Shown here: one piece after another, positions 56,639 to 64,000 of the stretch
How positions within the stretch are numbered: position 1 is the stretch's first letter
Layout of the letters: each line of letters begins with the position of its first letter
NCBI RefSeq assembly: GCF_048553275.1
Contig: NZ_JBLZMW010000003.1
Span: 124,001-188,000, forward strand
Source: Pacificoceanicola sp048553275
GTDB taxonomy: Bacteria; Pseudomonadota; Alphaproteobacteria; Rhodobacterales; Rhodobacteraceae
Direction of reading: 5' to 3'
Length of the DNA stretch: 64,000 nucleotides
Notes under the pieces: model-generated
Databases searched by the model: none
Told to the model about the DNA's origin: nothing
The model's input: only the letters and a program-made list of their open reading frames with translations
Translations under genes and position numbers: made by a program

Positions 56639-59455
56639 ATGGTGAGTTCGAGCAAGATTCTGACGGTCTCCTACGGGACCTTCTCCTGTACGGCAGAAGG
56701 GTTCGACGATCCACTGGCAGTGGTCAAGGAAACCACACAATTCTTTCGCGGCGTGGTCGGGGAAGACCGATTCTTCGGCGCCGAGCCACCGCAATTCGAT
56801 CCCGAGCTGGCCTCCGAGTTGATGCGGCAACAAATCGCCGCCGAGGAGAGCGACGGCAAACTCGTGCTGCGCCCCGCGCTTGCGGCCGGGGCCACGTCCT
56901 CCGGGGCGCTCGCCGCCGCGCTTGACGCCGGCCGCGCGCCCAGCGAGGCCGCCGCCCATGACCTGCTGCCCGACGATGACACCATCGAAGCCGCCGCCGC
57001 CGAGATGGAAGCCCGCGCCGCCGAAGAACAGGCGCGCGTCGACGCCGCCGCGCAGGACGAGGCGGACGCCGCTGCCGCCCGCGCCGTGGCCGCGCTCTCC
57101 ATGACCCCCGGCAACGACGCCGCAGAGGTCGCGCAGGAAGCGGGCGCCAGCGATCCCGAAACGGTCGAAGCGCAATCCCACGCGCCTGCATCCAGCAAGA
57201 CAGACGCAGCCCCCGGCCCGCAGGATGCGATTGCCTCCGACGCCATCGCGGCGGACAGCCCGGAAACCCCGGGATTCGATCCGGCGCTTCTGGCGGGAAT
57301 GGCCGCTGACAGCATCGCCGCCATCACCGAGGACACCGCTGCAGAAGGGCGCAGCGACTATTCCTTCGATGCGCTGCTGCCCGATGCCGGCGCCGCACCC
57401 GTGACCCCGACCCGCCGGCTCCCCGATCCCGGATCGGTCGCGGCCAAGCTCGACCGCATCCGCGCCGTGGTCTCCGAAACCCCGGTGCCCGGCCCTGGCG
57501 ACGCGGATGACACCGCCTATCTTGAAGACGACGATTTCGACATGGTTGACGGCACCAGCGAGGACTCCACGCTGGATGACATCCTCGGGGCGCTTGGCCG
57601 CGAAGAGGACGACACGGACAGCCTCGATCCCGAAACCCGCGCCGGCGCGGACGATGAGGACGACACCGACTTCGACCTGTCCGCCCTGACCGCAGCCGCT
57701 GGTCACGACTCAGCCGAAGACGAACAGGACATCGAGGAGGCCTTCGCGACCCTCGACATGGACGAAGAAGACGACGAGGCGGCCTTCGACCTCTCCGACT
57801 TGCTGGCGGACGAAGACGCCAACGAAGCAGAGGAGCCGATCGCGGCGGCGTCTTTCGTCGCAGCCGGGAGCGACGGCGGCAGCGCCTTCGACGCCTGGGA
57901 CGAGGACGCAGGCGAAGACAGCGCCGAAGCCGATGACTGGGGCTGGGACGACGACGACGAGCAGCAGGACGCCGCCGCGCGCGCCGCTGAGGAGAAAACT
58001 GCCGCCCCCGCGCCCGAACCGACCCCCGCGCCTGTCGCGGCGCGGCCCGCTCCGCTGCGCGCCCGCGTGGTCAAGGTCAAGCGCGCCGCCTTCGACAAGG
58101 CCATCGCCGCTGGCCGTCTCGAAGAGGTTGAGGACGCCGCCGAACCGGCTCCCGCCCCTCTGCCCCTCGCCGCGAGCAGCACGCTCAGCTCCGAAGAAGA
58201 AGACGAACTGGCCCGCGAACTCGCCGCCGTGAAGGCCGAGCTGGCCGGTGACTTTGACGAGGACGACTGGGACGAAGACGCCTGGGACGAGGCCGAAACA
58301 CCCGCGCCCTCTGCAGCCACCGCCGGGGCGGACGACGAATGGGATGACGGGGACGAAGACGACATCGCGCCCGCCGCAGCGGCCCTGACCGCCGCAACGG
58401 CAACCGCCGACGCATGGGACGATGAAGACGAGGATGACTGGGACGACGCCGCCGAAACGGCCCCGGCCCCCGCCGCCATGGCTCCGCCGCCGCCGCCCGC
58501 TGCCGCCTGGGACGATGAAGACGACTGGGATGATGAGGACGACTGGGACGACACCCCCGCCGCCGCCAGCGCCACGCCGCTGCGCCTCGACAACCCGCTG
58601 CCCGCCGCCCCCATGCAGGACAAGGCGCCGGAAGACGACACGGATGCCAACATCCGGTCCGCCGTGGAGGGCGTCCGCAAGGCCGTCAAGTTGTCCAGCC
58701 CGGGCCGCGTCATGCTGACCGAGCGCTCAGTCGAGGACAACGACACCTCGCGCATCCTCGATCAGACCAACGAGGAACTCGAAGAGCCGGAAGGCAACCG
58801 CCGCCGCAGCGCGATCGCCCACCTGCGCGCCGCCGTCGCGGCCACCAAGGCCGACAAGCTGCTGGGCCGCAAGTCCGCGCAGGACGACGCGGAGGAGATG
58901 GAAAACTACCGCGAGGATCTGGCCAATGCCGTGCGGCCGCGCCGCCCGCAGACCGCCGGTCTGCCCCGCGGCGAGCGGCCACGCACCGACCAGACCGCAC
59001 CAACCCCGGCCCAGCGCCCCGCGCCGCTCAAGCTGGTGGCCGAGCAACGGGTCGAGGACAACACGGCACAGGACCCCGCCCCGGTCCGCCCACGCCGCAT
59101 CGGCCGCGACCGCCCGGCCTCCCAGACGCCGCGCCAGGCTCCGACCCCGGCCCCCGAGGCCCCAGTCAACGAAAGCGACTTCGCGGCCTATGCCGAACAG
59201 GTCGGCGCAACGGATCTGTCGGAGCTGCTCGAAGCGGCAGCGGCCTACATGTCCTTCGTCGAAGGCCGCGATCAGTTCTCCCGCCCACAGCTCATGTCTA
59301 CGGTGCGTCAGGCCGAGGACACCGAGAGCAGCCGCGAAGACCGCCTGCGCAGTTTCGGTCAGCTCCTGCGCGAGGGCAAGATCGAGAAGACCTCCGGCGG
59401 CCGCTTCACCGCCTCGGAGCGGATCAGCTTCAAGCCGGAACGCGCCGCCGGCTAA
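56639..59455 (+). CDS. Large acidic, Trp-Asp-rich protein of unknown function
   Basis: A 938-residue protein. A short conserved N-terminal domain (ILTVSYGTFSCTAEGFDDPL, then VVKETTQFFRGVVGEDRFFG, about 1-55) is followed by about 380 residues of Ala/Asp/Glu-rich, probably disordered sequence. Residues about 430-640 carry repeated acidic tryptophan motifs (for example DDWDEDAWDE and AWDDEDDWDDEDDWDD). The C-terminal 300 residues look structured and more basic, ending in a helical region (SDFAAYAEQVGATDLSELLE, then SRPQLMSTVRQAEDTESSRE). Similar proteins are, as I remember, common in Rhodobacteraceae and unnamed. ATG 56639 is preferred; ATG 56621 is possible. A terminator follows. Confidence 0.85.
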   Translation: MVSSSKILTVSYGTFSCTAEGFDDPLAVVKETTQFFRGVVGEDRFFGAEPPQFDPELASELMRQQIAAEESDGKLVLRPALAAGATSSGALAAALDAGRAPSEAAAHDLLPDDDTIEAAAAEMEARAAEEQARVDAAAQDEADAAAARAVAALSMTPGNDAAEVAQEAGASDPETVEAQSHAPASSKTDAAPGPQDAIASDAIAADSPETPGFDPALLAGMAADSIAAITEDTAAEGRSDYSFDALLPDAGAAPVTPTRRLPDPGSVAAKLDRIRAVVSETPVPGPGDADDTAYLEDDDFDMVDGTSEDSTLDDILGALGREEDDTDSLDPETRAGADDEDDTDFDLSALTAAAGHDSAEDEQDIEEAFATLDMDEEDDEAAFDLSDLLADEDANEAEEPIAAASFVAAGSDGGSAFDAWDEDAGEDSAEADDWGWDDDDEQQDAAARAAEEKTAAPAPEPTPAPVAARPAPLRARVVKVKRAAFDKAIAAGRLEEVEDAAEPAPAPLPLAASSTLSSEEEDELARELAAVKAELAGDFDEDDWDEDAWDEAETPAPSAATAGADDEWDDGDEDDIAPAAAALTAATATADAWDDEDEDDWDDAAETAPAPAAMAPPPPPAAAWDDEDDWDDEDDWDDTPAAASATPLRLDNPLPAAPMQDKAPEDDTDANIRSAVEGVRKAVKLSSPGRVMLTERSVEDNDTSRILDQTNEELEEPEGNRRRSAIAHLRAAVAATKADKLLGRKSAQDDAEEMENYREDLANAVRPRRPQTAGLPRGERPRTDQTAPTPAQRPAPLKLVAEQRVEDNTAQDPAPVRPRRIGRDRPASQTPRQAPTPAPEAPVNESDFAAYAEQVGATDLSELLEAAAAYMSFVEGRDQFSRPQLMSTVRQAEDTESSREDRLRSFGQLLREGKIEKTSGGRFTASERISFKPERAAG

Positions 59456-59478
59456 GCGCCAACCGCCCCTCTGAAACA

Positions 59479-59510
59479 AAAAACGGCGCCCTCGCGGAGC
59501 GCCGTTTTTC
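59479..59510 (+). terminator. Terminator after the acidic protein gene
   Basis: A perfect 11-bp stem AAAAACGGCGC (59479-59489) / GCGCCGTTTTT (59499-59509) with a nine-base loop, ending in a T-run. Confidence 0.9.
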
Positions 59511-59602
59511 TGTCAAATATCCAGGCAGTACCGGTGCGGGACAGGACGTGACGGCGGGCGGGGCGCCTTTCGGCCGCACGGCCGAAACAGCGCCGCACGG
59601 CG

Positions 59603-59845
59603 TCACCGCTCGGCTTGGTCGTCGTCCGGATCCGGCTGCCCGACGCCGAGAAACACCGCCCGGAACGGCAGCATCCACAAAAAGCCAAGCACCACGAACA
59701 CCACCAGTTCGACGATCATCGGCGGGCCATCGAACGCCCGGCGCAACCAATCGGCCAGCGTCACCGCCACCACGATATAGAGCGGCAGCCCAACCAGCAG
59801 GATAATAAGCGACCAGCGCTTGCGTGCCTTGTAACTCAGTGCCAT
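59603..59845 (-). CDS. DUF2842 family small membrane protein
   Basis: An 80-residue protein with two membrane segments (about 12-31, SLIILLVGLPLYIVVAVTLA, and about 44-63, IVELVVFVVLGFLWMLPFRA) and a charged tail. The KARKRWSLIILLVGLPLYI start is typical of DUF2842, an alphaproteobacterial family of unknown function. It lies 11 bases downstream of purA on the same strand and is probably co-transcribed with it. Confidence 0.85.
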   Translation of the reverse strand: MALSYKARKRWSLIILLVGLPLYIVVAVTLADWLRRAFDGPPMIVELVVFVVLGFLWMLPFRAVFLGVGQPDPDDDQAER

Positions 59846-59856
59846 CCGGCCCCCAA

Positions 59857-61152
59857 TCAGTCCGCGAACGGGTCAGTCACAAGGATCGTGTCATCCCGCT
59901 CCGGCGAGGTAGACAGTAGCGCCACCGGGCAGCCGATCAACTCCTCGATCCGCCGCACGTATTTCACCGCCGCCCCGGGCAGATCGTTCCAGCTCCGCGC
60001 CCCTTCCGTGGATTCGCTCCAGCCTTCCATCTCTTCATAGATGGGCACACAGCGCGCCTGCTGCTCGGAGGCGAAGGGCAGATAATCCAGCCGCTCTCCG
60101 TCCAGCTCATAGCCGACACAGATCTTCAGCGTCTCGAACCCGTCCAGAACGTCCAGCTTGGTCAGCGAAATCCCGTTCACGCCCGAGGTCGCGCAGGTCT
60201 GGCGCACCAGCACCGCGTCGAACCAGCCACAGCGCCGCTTGCGGCCCGTGGTGGTGCCGAATTCATGGCCGCGCTCGCCAAGCTTCTGCCCGTCGTCATC
60301 CAGAAGCTCGGTCGGGAACGGCCCCTCGCCCACGCGGGTGGTATAGGCTTTGACGATGCCCAGAACGAAATCGATCGCGCCTGGCCCGATGCCGGTGCCC
60401 GTGGCCGCCTGCCCCGCAATCACGTTGGACGAGGTTACGAACGGATAGGTGCCGAAATCAATGTCCAGCAGGGCGCCCTGCGCGCCCTCGAACAAGATCC
60501 GCTTCCCGGCCCGGCGCCGTTCGTTCAGCACCTTCCACACCGGCGCCGCATAGGCGAGGATCTTCGGCGCGATCTCCTTGAGCTGCGCCACCAGCGCGGC
60601 GCGGTCGATCGGCTCGATGCCGAGGCCCCGGCGCAGCGGGTCATGATGCTGCAGCGCGCGGTCCACCCGCGCCTCCAGCGTCGCCGCATCGGCCAGGTCC
60701 GCCACCCGGATCGCCCGGCGGCCAACCTTGTCCTCATAGGCCGGTCCAATGCCGCGACCGGTGGTGCCGATCTTCGTGCCTTTGGAGGCCGCCTCTTCGC
60801 GGGCCCGGTCGAGCTCGCCGTGAATCGGCAGAATCAGCGGCGTATTCTCCGCGATCATCAGCGTCTCGGGGGTGATTTCCACACCCTGCGCGCGCACGGT
60901 CTCGATCTCGCCGATCAGATGCCAGGGGTCGAGAACCACGCCATTTCCGATCACGCTGAGCTTGCCGGAGCGCACCACACCCGAAGGCAGCGCATGCAGT
61001 TTATAGACCTTGCCGTCCACAACCAGCGTGTGCCCGGCGTTATGCCCACCCTGAAACCGGCAGATCACATCGGCCCGGCTCGACAGCCAGTCAACGATCT
61101 TGCCTTTGCCTTCGTCGCCCCATTGGGCGCCCACGACTACCACATTAGCCAT
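59857..61152 (-). CDS. purA: Adenylosuccinate synthase
   Basis: A 431-residue GTP-dependent enzyme that commits IMP to AMP synthesis. The GTP loop GDEGKGKIVDWLS lies near 12-24, with the catalytic Asp13-like and His41-like residues in FQGGHNAGHTLVVDGK. TTGRGIGPAYEDKVGRRAIR near 130-149 and the C-terminal GTTTGRKRRCGWFDAVLVRQ near 298-317 are diagnostic. Length and motifs are normal. purD at 14.9 kb is the only other de novo purine gene in the window. Confidence 0.97.
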   Translation of the reverse strand: MANVVVVGAQWGDEGKGKIVDWLSSRADVICRFQGGHNAGHTLVVDGKVYKLHALPSGVVRSGKLSVIGNGVVLDPWHLIGEIETVRAQGVEITPETLMIAENTPLILPIHGELDRAREEAASKGTKIGTTGRGIGPAYEDKVGRRAIRVADLADAATLEARVDRALQHHDPLRRGLGIEPIDRAALVAQLKEIAPKILAYAAPVWKVLNERRRAGKRILFEGAQGALLDIDFGTYPFVTSSNVIAGQAATGTGIGPGAIDFVLGIVKAYTTRVGEGPFPTELLDDDGQKLGERGHEFGTTTGRKRRCGWFDAVLVRQTCATSGVNGISLTKLDVLDGFETLKICVGYELDGERLDYLPFASEQQARCVPIYEEMEGWSESTEGARSWNDLPGAAVKYVRRIEELIGCPVALLSTSPERDDTILVTDPFAD

Positions 61153-61258
61153 TTTTCAAGCCTTTCAGGTGATGACCTCAAACCCGGCTCCCTATATATC
61201 CGGTAGGCAGGGACCGAAACCGAAAAAAGTGTCACGGCAGAAAGGCCGCCTGCGTACC

Positions 61259-61768
61259 ATGTACAGATGGACCAAACCCAGCGACTTCGACGCCCTCGGT
61301 CTCGTGATGTTCGATGCCATCCACGCCGTGCCCAGCCCCTACAGCGCCGCGCAGCGCCTTGCCTGGCTTCCCCGCGCGCACAGCGGGCCGGACTGGGCCG
61401 CGCGGCTCTGCGCACAACGGGTCGCGGTGCTCGATCAGGGCGGGCCGCGCGGCTTTGCCACACTGCGGGCCGATGGTTATCTGGACATGATCTTCCTCGC
61501 GCCGGAAGCCCGCGGGCAAGGGCACTTTCGCGGCCTCATGACGATGCTCACCCAGGAGGCCGAAAATCAGAAAATGCCGGAGCTGACCACCCACGCCAGC
61601 CTCGCCGCCCAAGGCCCCTTTCTGTCGCTGGGATTCGAGCTGGTCTGCCATGAAACCGTCTCCCGCGACGGTCAAACCCTTGCCCGGGCCTACATGCGCC
61701 GCCCGCTGCACGCGATTCCCCCCGTCCCGCACCACCCCGAGCCGATCCCGAGACCGGAGCCCACATGA
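61259..61768 (+). CDS. GNAT-family acetyltransferase
   Basis: A 169-residue acetyltransferase-like protein. The acetyl-CoA loop is LAPEARGQGHFRGLM near 80-94, and the fold is completed by HASLAAQGPFLSLGFELV near 114-131. The proline-rich C-terminus may be disordered. The ATG at 61259 is taken because it starts the conserved part; the region upstream is antisense to the purA promoter. It overlaps the following DUF6524-like gene by four bases (ATGA at 61765-61768). Substrate unknown. Confidence 0.78.
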   Translation: MYRWTKPSDFDALGLVMFDAIHAVPSPYSAAQRLAWLPRAHSGPDWAARLCAQRVAVLDQGGPRGFATLRADGYLDMIFLAPEARGQGHFRGLMTMLTQEAENQKMPELTTHASLAAQGPFLSLGFELVCHETVSRDGQTLARAYMRRPLHAIPPVPHHPEPIPRPEPT

Positions 61769-62163
61769 GTTTTTTCCTGCGCTGGCTGTTCGCCCTGCTG
61801 CTTCTGACCGCCACCTACAACCCCAGCCCCTGGAACTTCGTGCGATGGGCGTCCGAGAACTGGCAGGCCCAATTGCCGCTCACCGTTCTTCTCGCGCTCG
61901 TTCTGCTTGTCGGCTACGTCATCTACTTGCGCGCCACCCTGCGCTCCATCGGCGCGTTTGGCATGGCGCTGGTGCTGGCCCTCGTCGGCGCATTGCTCTG
62001 GGTGCTCTGGGACTTCGGCCTCTTCGACCTCTCGGACCCGAAACTGATGACATGGGTCGGTATCCTCGCCCTGTCGCTGGTGCTCGGGGTGGGCCTGTCC
62101 TGGTCGATCATCCGTCGCAAGCTTTCGGGCCAGGTGGACATGGACGACGTGGAGGACGCCTGA
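61765..62163 (+). CDS. DUF6524-like small membrane protein
   Basis: A 132-residue protein with four hydrophobic segments (about 3-17, 36-53, 61-83 and 90-112). The start SFFLRWLFALLLLTATYNPS followed by WNFVRWA is, as I remember, typical of the DUF6524 family, function unknown. It is coupled to the GNAT gene by an ATGA overlap. A short acidic tail (QVDMDDVEDA) ends the protein. Confidence 0.72.
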   Translation: MSFFLRWLFALLLLTATYNPSPWNFVRWASENWQAQLPLTVLLALVLLVGYVIYLRATLRSIGAFGMALVLALVGALLWVLWDFGLFDLSDPKLMTWVGILALSLVLGVGLSWSIIRRKLSGQVDMDDVEDA

Positions 62164-62538
62164 TCCCGATGGCAGCGCCGCGCGCCGCGCATCCGGCACG
62201 CGACCACCGACGCCTGCGCCCCATTCCCGTATGATGTGCCCGGCACGCCCCTCAGAGCTTGTCTTGAGCATCTGGACAGAGAGAGGGTGACAGGCCCCCG
62301 CGCCGCCTCAAGGCCGGCAGATCCCCCAACCCGTCCGTCGTGAAAGGGCGGTGTTTGGCCTTGCAACACGGGCGTACCGGCCCATGAGGCAGCACCGGAT
62401 CACGGGACGGCGGGCGGGGCGCGTTTGCGCAGCAGGCGCAAAGAGCGCCGATCAGGCGGACCTTGCCGATTGCCGGGTTGCGCCGCCCCGCAGCTTCCCC
62501 TACATACCCGCCATCATCGAACAAAGGCGCGCGCCCCT
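62164..62538. other. Intergenic region before secG
   Basis: 375 bp without a gene that I can support. Apart from a small hairpin TTTGCGC (62424-62430) / GCGCAAA (62436-62442) nothing stands out. The secG promoter should lie at the right end. Confidence 0.45.
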
Positions 62539-62919
62539 ATGGAAAACGTCATTCTGATCGTCCACCTGCTTCTCGCCCTCGGCCTCATCGGCGTGGTGCT
62601 GCTTCAGCGCTCCGAAGGCGGCGGTCTCGGCATGGGCGGTGGTGGCGGCGGCGCCATGAGTCAGCGCTCGGCCGCGACGGCCATGGGCAAGCTCACCTGG
62701 GTGCTTGCGATCGCCTTCATCATCACGTCCCTGACGCTGACCATCTTTTCCGCACAGAACGCCGCGGGCACGTCGATCCTCGACCGGCTGGGCAATGCGC
62801 CCGCGTCGGAAGAGCCCGCAACCGGGACGACACCGCTCGACACCGACGGTCTTCTGCCGCCGCCCTCTGCGGAGGATGACGCCACCGGCGACGCCCCGCT
62901 TGTTCCGCGCGCGGACTGA
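62539..62919 (+). CDS. secG: Preprotein translocase subunit SecG
   Basis: A 126-residue inner-membrane subunit that assists SecYE. It has two membrane segments (about 3-21 and 52-71) separated by the typical glycine-rich loop QRSEGGGLGMGGGGGGAMSQ near 23-42. A C-terminal proline- and acid-rich tail (about 80-126) is longer than in E. coli and typical of alphaproteobacteria. The ATG at 62539 gives the conserved MENVILIVHLLLALGLIGVV start. In Rhodobacterales secG and pyrG are regularly adjacent, as here. Confidence 0.96.
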   Translation: MENVILIVHLLLALGLIGVVLLQRSEGGGLGMGGGGGGAMSQRSAATAMGKLTWVLAIAFIITSLTLTIFSAQNAAGTSILDRLGNAPASEEPATGTTPLDTDGLLPPPSAEDDATGDAPLVPRAD

Positions 62920-62975
62920 GTGCGCAGCAACCGGGGATCGCTCCCAAAGACCAACTAGACCTTGAATAATCCCTC

Positions 62976-63002
62976 CGGACCGCAACAGCATCTTGCGGTC
63001 CG
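62976..63002 (+). promoter_or_regulatory. Strong hairpin between secG and pyrG
   Basis: A perfect 10-bp stem CGGACCGCAA (62976-62985) / TTGCGGTCCG (62993-63002), loop seven bases. There is no T-run after it, so it is either a weak terminator for secG or a leader structure for pyrG. A TATACA (63025-63030) lies further downstream and may be the pyrG -10. Confidence 0.5.
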
Positions 63003-63128
63003 CTGGACAAATCTGTCCGAATCCTATACAGGTCAAATCCCGTGATACTGCTCGCCCCGCAGGCCAGCAGATGTCCAGTATTTGGCGTTTTCGGACGTAT
63101 GACACGACAAACTCACGGGGCTCCGCGC

Positions 63129-64000
63129 ATGGCACGTTTCATCTTTATCACCGGCGGTGTGGTTTCTTCGCTTGGCAAGGGACTGGCCTCCGCCGCCCTC
63201 GGCGCGCTGCTTCAGGCGCGTGGCTTCTCCGTCCGGCTGCGCAAGCTCGACCCCTACCTGAACGTCGATCCCGGCACCATGTCGCCCTTCGAGCACGGCG
63301 AAGTCTTCGTCACAGATGACGGCGCAGAAACCGATCTCGACCTTGGCCATTACGAACGCTTCACCGGCGTCCCCGCCCGCCAGACCGATTCCATTTCCTC
63401 CGGGCGCATCTACACCAATGTGCTGGAGAAGGAGCGCCGCGGCGATTACCTCGGCAAGACGATCCAGGTGATCCCCCACGTCACCAATGAAATCAAGGAC
63501 TTCATCCGCATCGGCGAGGATGAGGTCGACTTCATGCTCTGCGAGATCGGCGGCACCGTCGGCGACATCGAGGGCCTGCCCTTCTTCGAAGCCATCCGCC
63601 AATTCTCCCAGGACAAACCGCGCGGCCAGTGCATCTTCATGCACCTGACCCTGCTGCCCTGGATCAAAGCCTCCGGCGAGCTCAAGACCAAACCGACACA
63701 GCACTCCGTCAAGGAACTGCGCTCCATCGGCCTCGCGCCGGACATCCTCGTCTGCCGCTCCGAGGGGCCGATCCCCGCCAAGGAGCGCGAAAAGCTCGCC
63801 CTCTTCTGCAACGTCCGCCCCGACGCCGTGATCGCCGCGCAGGACCTCTCCACCATCTACGACGCTCCCCTCGCCTATCACCGCGAGGGCATGGACCAGG
63901 CCGTGCTCGACGCCTTCGGCATCACCCCCGCGCCCAAACCCAATCTCGACATCTGGGAAGACGTCTCCGACCGCATCCACAACCCCGAAGGCGATGTCAC
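63129..64000 (+). CDS. pyrG: CTP synthase, N-terminal part (runs off the window)
   Basis: The first 290 codons of CTP synthase, which aminates UTP to CTP with glutamine. The ATP-grasp-like synthetase domain has ARFIFITGGVVSSLGKGLAS at the start (P-loop SSLGKG), LDPYLNVDPGTMSPFEHGEV and FVTDDGAETDLDLGHYERFT near 41-80, and the UTP-binding ISSGRIYTNVLEKERRGDYL. The C-terminal glutaminase domain lies outside the window. ATG 63129 gives the family N-terminus. Confidence 0.97.
   Translation, partial: MARFIFITGGVVSSLGKGLASAALGALLQARGFSVRLRKLDPYLNVDPGTMSPFEHGEVFVTDDGAETDLDLGHYERFTGVPARQTDSISSGRIYTNVLEKERRGDYLGKTIQVIPHVTNEIKDFIRIGEDEVDFMLCEIGGTVGDIEGLPFFEAIRQFSQDKPRGQCIFMHLTLLPWIKASGELKTKPTQHSVKELRSIGLAPDILVCRSEGPIPAKEREKLALFCNVRPDAVIAAQDLSTIYDAPLAYHREGMDQAVLDAFGITPAPKPNLDIWEDVSDRIHNPEGDV

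Noticed and set aside
57930..58560. Trp-Asp motifs read as WD40 repeats
   Set aside because: WD40 repeats need about 40-residue beta-propeller units ending in WD; here the motifs are short, acidic and irregular.
1..64000. CRISPR arrays, insertion sequences, prophage genes or rRNA operons
   Set aside because: No regularly spaced repeats of the right size, no transposase or integrase motifs, no phage structural genes and no rRNA segments were seen.

Overview
The window reads as chromosomal DNA of a marine-type Rhodobacteraceae (Roseobacter-group alphaproteobacterium). The support is very high GC with strong third-position GC, a PhaR polyhydroxyalkanoate regulator, HdaA-type DnaA homologue, RibB with a degenerate GTP-cyclohydrolase half, DUF2842, DUF6476 and DUF6524 family proteins, a TRAP transporter, and the family of small GC-rich hairpin repeats I associate with this group. 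No phage, plasmid, insertion sequence, CRISPR array or rRNA operon was found. The content is mostly core and housekeeping genes with a few accessory ones.

Layout. 1-7.6 kb: 5' end of an FAD-linked oxidase, a BON-MscS channel whose stop codon lies in a 19-bp tandem repeat, an AI-2E family permease-hdaA-ppk1 run, and a solitary flagellin gene. 7.6-16.7 kb: a four-gene run (VOC, GNAT, TerB/DnaJ, nuclease), hppD with a divergent Lrp-type regulator, phaR, xseA, purD and a lipoprotein. 16.7-25.9 kb: phoD behind a Pho-box-like site, bestrophin, mgtE with 5-formyl-THF cyclo-ligase, and a purine cluster (guanine deaminase, 8-oxoguanine deaminase). 25.9-32 kb: a PraR-like regulator, an AT-rich gap with a hairpin over the ribosome binding site of a quinone reductase, rpoH with a heat-shock-type promoter, and rluD head to head with a small membrane protein. 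32-37 kb: aldolase plus TRAP genes beside a nitrilase. 37-46.9 kb: infA, desaturase, mmcB, an unknown membrane coiled-coil/ClpP-like pair, a likely 6S RNA gene, a low-GC DUF1801 gene, a gap full of inverted repeats, then ribB-ribH-nusB and rlmB. 46.9-64 kb: tRNA-Tyr, the zinc regulon (znuB-znuC-zur divergent from znuA with two Zur-like boxes), tatD-MBL, an auxin-efflux carrier, two tandem EamA transporters, thiamine pyrophosphokinase, a 938-residue acidic protein of unknown function, purA, two small genes, secG and the start of pyrG.

How it works together. Phosphate genes (phoD, ppk1) and purine salvage/degradation genes fit a marine heterotroph that stores and scavenges P and N. The zinc locus is a complete self-regulated uptake module. 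The aldolase-dctPQM block looks like one organic-acid import and cleavage unit controlled by a GntR-type palindrome. The most interesting unexplained items are the convergent gap at 42995-43431 (nested inverted repeats with GTAC-centred boxes 21 bp apart), the ribosome-binding-site hairpin at 26511-26541, the two-gene membrane/ClpP-like operon at 39572-41661, and the Trp-Asp-rich acidic protein at 56639-59455. No clear new defence or biosynthetic system was seen.
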